From Candidatus Omnitrophota bacterium (lineage in GTDB: Bacteria > Omnitrophota > Gorgyraeia > 2-01-FULL-45-10), in assembly GCA_026387165.1 (NCBI GenBank), contig JAPLMG010000094.1, forward strand, positions 1 through 19,468: a DNA stretch of 19,468 bases, given 5' to 3'. A program made the translations under genes and the position numbers. Shown piece after piece: positions 1-6,500 of this stretch; within the stretch, counting starts at the first letter, position 1; every line of letters starts with the position of its first letter. The notes under the pieces were generated by a model, which saw only the letters and a program-made list of their open reading frames with translations, did not search any database and was not told where the DNA came from.

Positions 1-178
1 GGTATTCGATAGTTCGTAGAGAATCTTTGTAATAACTGGTGGTAAAAGAACAAAAGCACGAGATCATAGTAGAGAATTTGGATTAGCCCGGCGTGTCTTA
101 TGCGACAATACGAGATTTTTGTAGTTTACGACACAGCCTCTTTACTGTTAAACAACAAAAAATTAAGCTTTCTTTTCA
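1..178. other. AT-rich non-coding stretch, no feature seen
   Basis: This stretch upstream of the first promoter has no long open frame on either strand. I see no recognisable RNA motif and no clear terminator for an upstream gene. It is simply the spacer before the leader of the giant gene. Confidence 0.5.
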
Positions 179-205
179 TTGCCTTAACGTTTTATGTGGT
201 ATAAT
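179..205 (+). promoter_or_regulatory. Extended -10 promoter for the riboswitch leader and giant gene
   Basis: A perfect TATAAT lies at 200-205. It is preceded by TG one base upstream (197-198), which makes an extended -10. The best -35 candidate is TTGCCT at 179-184 with a short 15-base spacer, so the extended -10 probably carries the recognition. Transcription would start near 212, giving a leader of roughly 355 bases. A second TATAAT at 235-240 lies inside a hairpin and has no convincing -35. Confidence 0.45.
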
Positions 206-283
206 CGGATATATGAGTTCGGCAACAGACTCTATATAATCCGGTTAAAGCCCTATACCACTCACTTAGTACGGGTACAGGGC
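206..283 (+). other. Two 5'-leader hairpins upstream of the riboswitch
   Basis: The first hairpin has arms 206-218 and 229-243, 13 base pairs with two single-base bulges and a 10-base loop. The second pairs GCCCT (250-254) with AGGGC (279-283) and TACC (256-259) with GGTA (274-277). A small GCCGC/GCGGC hairpin follows at about 296-308. CCATG near 284-288 can pair with CATGG at 316-320, which would mask the start of the aptamer core. These pairings were read by eye. Their role, such as an alternative fold of the riboswitch, is inference. Confidence 0.4.
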
Positions 284-430
284 CATGATACCTGAGCCGC
301 AAAGCGGCGAATGGTCATGGGCAAACCTCCGCCACAAATATCGGCGGGTCTGCCAAGAATTTTGGCGGATATGGTGACATAGGTGCGCAAAGCCAAGGGT
401 CTAGAGTTTTCTAGATAGCCAAGCTGCCTG
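284..430 (+). promoter_or_regulatory. Cyclic-di-GMP-I (GEMM-I) type riboswitch aptamer
   Basis: The hallmark strings of the GEMM-I aptamer appear in order. GGGCAAACC is at 319-327, and a TATG-GTGA-CATA stem with a GNRA tetraloop is at 370-381. GCGCAAAGCC is at 385-394, followed by GGGTCTAGA and CTAGATAGCC forming the second stem, and AAGCTGCC is at 421-428. This matches the published Vc2 and Geobacter GEMM layouts as I remember them. The base matching position 20 of Vc2 (here G321) is G, which in this family favours c-di-GMP over 3',3'-cGAMP. Two oddities are a hairpin insertion of about 42 bases at 328-369 inside the first stem, and an unclear 5' strand of the terminal helix. The aptamer lies 5' of the giant gene and shares its 3' strand with the terminator. 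Confidence 0.8.
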
Positions 431-461
431 GAAACAACAGGCGCTTGGCTTTTTATTTTAT
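417..461 (+). terminator. Intrinsic terminator, expression platform of the riboswitch
   Basis: AGCCAAG (417-423) pairs with CTTGGCT (444-450) and GCCTG (426-430) pairs with CAGGC (438-442), around the loop GAAACAA. The stem is followed at once by TTTTTATTTTAT (450-461). The 5' arm is made of the same bases that form the 3' end of the aptamer (about 417-428). Ligand-bound aptamer and terminator are therefore mutually exclusive, which predicts that ligand binding allows transcription into the giant gene. Confidence 0.85.
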
Positions 462-540
462 CTTTCGACAGGTTCAGGATAAAATAACCCTGAGCGACTT
501 GTGGTGAGCGAAGTCGAACCAAGTCGAAGGGTTATTTATG
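462..540. repeat. Palindromic repeat, copy 1 of the TTCGACAGG-type family
   Basis: The copy opens with TTTCGACAGGTTCAGGAT and contains nested palindromes: AAATAACCC (482-490) pairs with GGGTTATTT (529-537), and CGACTT (495-500) pairs with AAGTCG (511-516). It sits between the riboswitch terminator and the start codon of the giant gene, so its transcript would be a long hairpin close to that start. The same core recurs near 16200 and 17600. Confidence 0.65.
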
Positions 541-566
541 CAAGATTATGTAAAAGAAATTAAATT

Positions 567-3500
567 ATGAAGAAACTAACAACAAAAGCTATATCATTAG
601 TGCTCCTATTGGCGTTTTTCGCCGATACGGCCTGTTATGGCCTTGCCACACTCCCCGCATCTCAAAATCCAATCGTTAAAAGAGAAATATCCGCTGCCCT
701 CCAAAGAACTCAGATCAGATATGCCGAGTCTGAGGATGCTGTCAGATTACTCAATGCAAATAATGCGCAGTGCTTACTTCTTTCCTCAGGAAAATATCTT
801 GTGACAAAAGAAGTAGCTCAGAATGATATTGCGCTCTTAAGAGCTATTATCCATGAAGATATAGAAGCGATAATGCAGATCCTTATGGAGGAAGGCAGAA
901 GAAATAAAAATAGCAAATATCAGGGCATAAAAGAGCTAATTTTAAAATATTTCCCTCCGAATAAAGAAAATCTTATGAGGCACTACCCAATTCCTGATTA
1001 TGATAAGTTTTCAACGGAACTATATGTTAATCATATCGTTGCTAAGACGTTTGAATGGATAGTCATAGTAAGGGATGGCGTAATTCTTAAAGATGAGATA
1101 CCTGATGCAGAAAAAGATTTTCTAAAAGCGATCGAGCCTATAATAGAATCCAGCAGGCATAATTATTTTACAGGTGAATTCTGGAATTCCAACGAAAGGA
1201 ACATAAGGATAAGGGCCGCGCTCAACAGCGGAATGAGGTTCTATCAGACGGCAAGCGATGACCGTAAAGATCCGGAGCTTGGGGAGGGCGCGAGATCGCA
1301 TGCTCCTCCGGATGCGCCCGCGGGCGCGGATAACGGGTCGTTCCTTATAGGCATGGAGGATGACCTCTTTATAAAGGCGGAGCCGGATTATCTGGAAGAT
1401 ATGCCGCGCGAAGTGGTGAGCCTGGTCCGCAGCGTATCCTCCATAGATCAGCTGGAGGAGATGCTAAAAAAGATAGCGCTCGAAGTACAGAACGGCGCGG
1501 AAGTGCGGAAAGAATTTTTACCGCACCTTGAAAAGATCGCCCTTCTATTCGGCCTTGAGCATAACACATACGATGTTTTGACAAGCTGGGCTTCGGTATT
1601 CAAGAATATGCAGGTGCCGCAGGGTGACAGGGGCCTCATAGACGGGCTTTTTCACGCTGACGCAAATTTCGTTTCACCTTATGCGTTCAACGAAGTTATA
1701 CCTGTCGTTGACAGATTGCTGGATGGTATCGATCCTCAACCTGAACGTTATACGATCGATGCGCGTATTAAACAATACCTGAGCCTTGTAAGAAAGCTGA
1801 GATCGGTATTGTCGGAGATCGAGGGGCAGGGGGTCTATAAACATCCGATGACCGTTCGTGAAGTATTGGACAGAGCGCTGCGGCATAAGGAGGTTATCGC
1901 GGGGGACGCCGATCACTATCTGGACGATCTCATAGGGTTTAAGTTATTCATAAACAATATCGGTTATGACGCCGCCCAAAGAAAAGATGCGATGGCGTAT
2001 TATTCCGGACTCGTTGAAAAGCAGCTTTCGTCGTTGGGTGGCGTGAGCATTAAAAAGGTGAGGAGAGAGACCCACGTATCGGGGTTTGAAACAGTTAACA
2101 TATACTTGCACGGCCTGCTCAACCACAGGGATTTTGGCGAATTGCCGGTCAAAATACAGCTGCGCTTGATCAGCGGGATATTCAAAGAAGCCGCCATGTA
2201 TTATACCTATAAGGTTTACAAGCGTTGGGATAGCATACCGCCGTGGGTGCAACCGATAAACTTTGAGGAGATCACATCGTTCCGTCAACTGCAGGAGCTG
2301 CTGCTGGCCAACTTCAAGAGATCTTTCGAATCGCGCGGACCTCTTAATAGCGTGAAGACCGGCGATATGCTGATCATGCCCGCCGGCCGGCAGCCGGGAT
2401 TTGACATAACCCGGGTCTCGGAGCGCGCCGCCGGCGAGATAGATTACAGGAAATTTTTGATAACAGGGCCTTATCCTGCGGGCGGACAGGGCGGCTTCAG
2501 GTTCACGGGCATTGACAAAAGGATAAAAGAAAAAGGATTCTTTGGCATAACGGCTCAGGAAAGGTATACGTATATAAACTTACTATTGCATAATTTCAAG
2601 CTGCTGGATTTTTCGGAAGCCATTTCAGAAAGCTGCAAGGGCAGGCTGAGAAATCTTTCGCAAGAGAGGAGAAGAAGCTTTGCCCATGTCTCTAAGTATC
2701 TGCTGTTTGATGTATTGGACGCGCCGGACACGGCGCCCGCGCCGCTGCCTTCTTTAAGGGGCCTCGAATATCTGCCGGACAGCCCGAAGATCCTGCTTAT
2801 AAGCCCATACGAAAAGAGAGACTTGAAGGTCGGATCTTTTCTTGCGCCTGCCATGGGCGTCTACAGGCTTGCAGGCTATTTGAGGTTATTCGGCATCCGC
2901 GTAGATATATTTGATCCCAACCTCGATGATGAAAAAAATCTTGATGAGCTGATCCGTAAAGAGGATTACGACTTTATAGGGTCCAGCGTCTACGAGCCGA
3001 CCCTGGAAAACGATATTAATCTTGCCGCGCACCTTAAGCAGATATCTCCGCGGTCGATCTTCATAGCCGGAGGCGAAGGAGCTTATTATAACCGGGGCAG
3101 GCTATTTGGCAAAGATTCGCCTTTTGTTGTCATAACGCGCGGATTCGGAGAGTTTTCACTATTGGATATGGTTGCTATGCATATGCGTAAAAGCGCGGAA
3201 TTTATGAAGGACCCCGATGAGATGCGCGGCATCGAAGGCCTGCTCGTCAGAACCGATCGCGGTACGTTGGAGACGCCTCTATCCGGAAGGATCGAATGCG
3301 ATGATTACAGGGTCATATCCTTATTTTCGGATACGAGCGTTGTGCCGTATGAAAGATACTGGGCTTATATGGAAGGGCTTTATAGTCCGGAGCAATTGAA
3401 GAAAAGAAAGGATATTTCTTTAGACTCTACGAGAACAGTGAGGGTAGTGACCGAGAGCCATTGCCCGATGGGCTGTTCTTTCTGCACCTCAACGCATTTT

Positions 3501-6500
3501 CTCGATGACTCGATTTCCGGGAAAAGGCAGCCCGTGCTTTTCTTGACCGCCGATGAGATAATGCTGACTTTGCGGAATGTCATAAAATACCATCCCGAAG
3601 CGCGCACTATATTTTTCAACGATGATAATTTCATGTTCAACAGAAAAAGGGTCATGGATCTGTGCGATAAGATAGAAAGGGATTTTGGCTCTGGCAGGCT
3701 AAAATTCATAGCGCTGGGCAGGGTAGACAGCGTGGACTTTGAGATGTTAAGAAGAATGAAAGAGGTGGGGTTTGTGCAGTTGAATTACGGGATTGAGAGT
3801 CTGTCGGACAGGGTCTTGCATGACATGAAAAAGAATATCAAGGCAAAAAAGAATATAGAAGGCCTCGAGATCACTCTGCTGGCCGGGATAAGGCCGCTGA
3901 TAGCCCTCATACCATTCTATCCTACCGCTACAATGGATGACGTGCGTGAGACCATGGAGGTGGCCGTAGAGTTCGTCAATATAGGCGCCGGCCTGACTTA
4001 TTGGCCGTTTGTGGAAGCTTTTAAGGGCGCTTCCATAACGAAAGATGCGGAATCGGGAAAGTATGATCTCACTGACGATGGGAAATATATTCTACCCCAG
4101 GACAAAAGGGTAAGGGGCTTCGCGCTGAAGGCTGTAGAGGGAACGGGTGCCGTGATCGAAGATATAAGGAAGCGGTACGGGATAGAGGGCAGGCTGCCTC
4201 ATGCCGTAGATGTCCTCGCCTTCTTTATCGCGTTTTACAGGGCAGCCGGGATGGATGCCGGATACATAGAGCTTGCGGTCAAGTCGGCCATGCTGGGCTT
4301 TATTAACGGCGCGGCAGGCGCTCATGCAAAGGATGGGACCGAGAAGCCCGTTCTTGCCGGAGAGGCAGATATGGTTTCATCGGATAAAAGGGTTAAAATA
4401 GCGGGTTTGACAGATCCCGATTATTACAGATACAGAAAGAAGAACGATCCCGCAGTCAGTGAATATGGCGTCACAATGATCGCGGGCCTGCCGATGCCTA
4501 ACAGCGTTTTGAAGGTAAAAGAGATCGTTAATAAGGCCGTATCTGACTGCGTTGGAGAAAATAATGTATACCTTTTCGGCTCCAGCCATACACAAACTAC
4601 AATCTCGCCGGTGTTGAGAAGCGATGATAGGCCGATTACAAGCATTATCAACGCAAGGGGGGATGGCCTGGATACGGAAAAGATGCTGGATGTTGTAAGA
4701 GACGCTAGGCCCTTTGATGTGATATTTTCAAAAGTCAGGATAGACGGCCGCGGCGGTATCAGTCTGCTCGGCATGGCTGCCGGTGAAAGCGCGGAGATCC
4801 TTCTGGCTTTGCGTAAAGGGCTTATAGTCGACGCTAAATTTGACGGTCGTATACAGGACCTGAACGCCGAACTGCATATCACGATCGGCTATATCAAAAA
4901 TTTTGATAAACTCTCACGGGAGCAGAAAGAAAAATTAGTTAAAAGTATAGAGCGTGCGCTGGCAAAACAACTGGATCCTGGCGCGTTCCGCGTGGACAGG
5001 ATCGAGCTCGTCTATTATCAACATAGAAGCCTCTCAAAAATAATCAATAAGATAGATCTCAAATTAGGGGTAGATCATCCGGAATTAAGGAATAAGGTGG
5101 AAAAAGTTTTATTTGAAAAAAATGTGGAGCGAATTGACATCGTCGAAGTCGATAGTGTGACCCAAGAGGAGACGGTAGTAGGGGTTGCGACAAGGGACGA
5201 AGCGCACGCGAAAGGGCTGCTGCATAGAATATCGAACGTTATTATGATATCTCCCGATGGCGAGCTTGTATTACAGAAACGGGCTCCGTGGAAAACAAGT
5301 TTTCCCAATCTTTGGTCGATCACAGGCGGCCATGTGTCGAGCGGCAAAACATATCGTCGAACGGCTATTTCAGAAATTAAACAGGAGCTGGGCATAAAAT
5401 GTGACGAAGCCAGGCTTATCCCGGTCGGAATCGAGGGATCCTACGCATATTCACGAATTGATACCATGGTTAATAATAGAGAAAGAAAAGCGCTCTACTA
5501 CTATGTGCTGAATGAGGATGAGGACAGGCAGCTTCGTGAACGGAAAGAGCTATTGGTAAAGATGCCACCCGAAGAATTACAAAGCATGGGAAACGAAGGA
5601 GAGGTCGTAGATCTGGTTTGGAAGAACGCGGACGATCTTGAGCGTGAGCTGCGGCAAGGCCCGGAGAAATCTATCTACGCGCCTGGCCTGCTTCCCGATA
5701 TTTTTCCAGATAATCATGCTATGGACATGATAAAAAGAGTGATCGCGAGCACGCGACGGGCCGTTCAATACGCCGGTCAGCGGTCGCACGATGCGGAGGA
5801 GGAATATATTTACTCCGCGAATAAAATAGTCAAGGTGGCGGGTGCAGTTCCCGTGGATTATGAAAGATACCATCGAAAAAATGATCCGGCGACCAATGAA
5901 TATGGAGTCACTATGGTGGCGGGCCTGCCGGTGTCCGAAGGCGCGCTAGGCGTCAAAAGTATAATAAGCGGAGTCGTTTCCAGTTTTGCGGGCGATGGCA
6001 ATTTTATCCCGTACGACGCGGCACATACTCACGCAACCATATCCGCCATACTGAGAAGCAGGGATGAAAAGATCGTTAGTTTGGCGCATGAGAATGGACC
6101 CATAAATACAGATAAGGTATTGGATATGGTAAAAGAGACAAAGCCCTTTACGGTTAAATTCACGAACGTAAAAATAAGCGGACACGGCGGCATAACTCTG
6201 CGTGGAGTCGCGACAGCGGAAACTGCTGAAAATCTTCTCAGTTTACGAAAAAGATTAGCAAAAGAAGCTAATTTTGAAAGCCGTAATTCTGACCAAACCG
6301 CTGAATTACATGTATCATTGGGCCATATTAGAAACTTCGATAAGCTCTCAAGAGAAGATAAAGAGGCGTTGGCCCAAATGATAGAGGACGCTCTCAAAAA
6401 GCTACCAGACTTCGGTACATTAAAAGTAAATCAAGTAAGCCTTGTGTATTATCAACATCGGAGCCTCTCAAAAATAATCAATAAGATACCTCTTGAATTC

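Noticed and set aside
228..240. Second TATAAT as the main promoter of the leader
   Set aside because: It has no acceptable -35 and lies in the arm of a hairpin. The extended -10 at 197-205 is better supported.
284..430. Cobalamin riboswitch, considered because the giant protein has a B12-binding domain
   Set aside because: The B12-box and the conserved cobalamin aptamer strings are absent, while the GEMM-I strings are present in order.
262..522. Open frame of 86 codons on the - strand
   Set aside because: It runs antisense through the riboswitch, terminator and repeat, has no family resemblance, and its openness is explained by those RNA structures.
4424..4882. Open frame of 152 codons on the - strand inside the giant gene
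   Set aside because: It is antisense to a clearly conserved 2H phosphoesterase module, rich in Ser and Leu without motif structure, and lacks a ribosome site context of its own.
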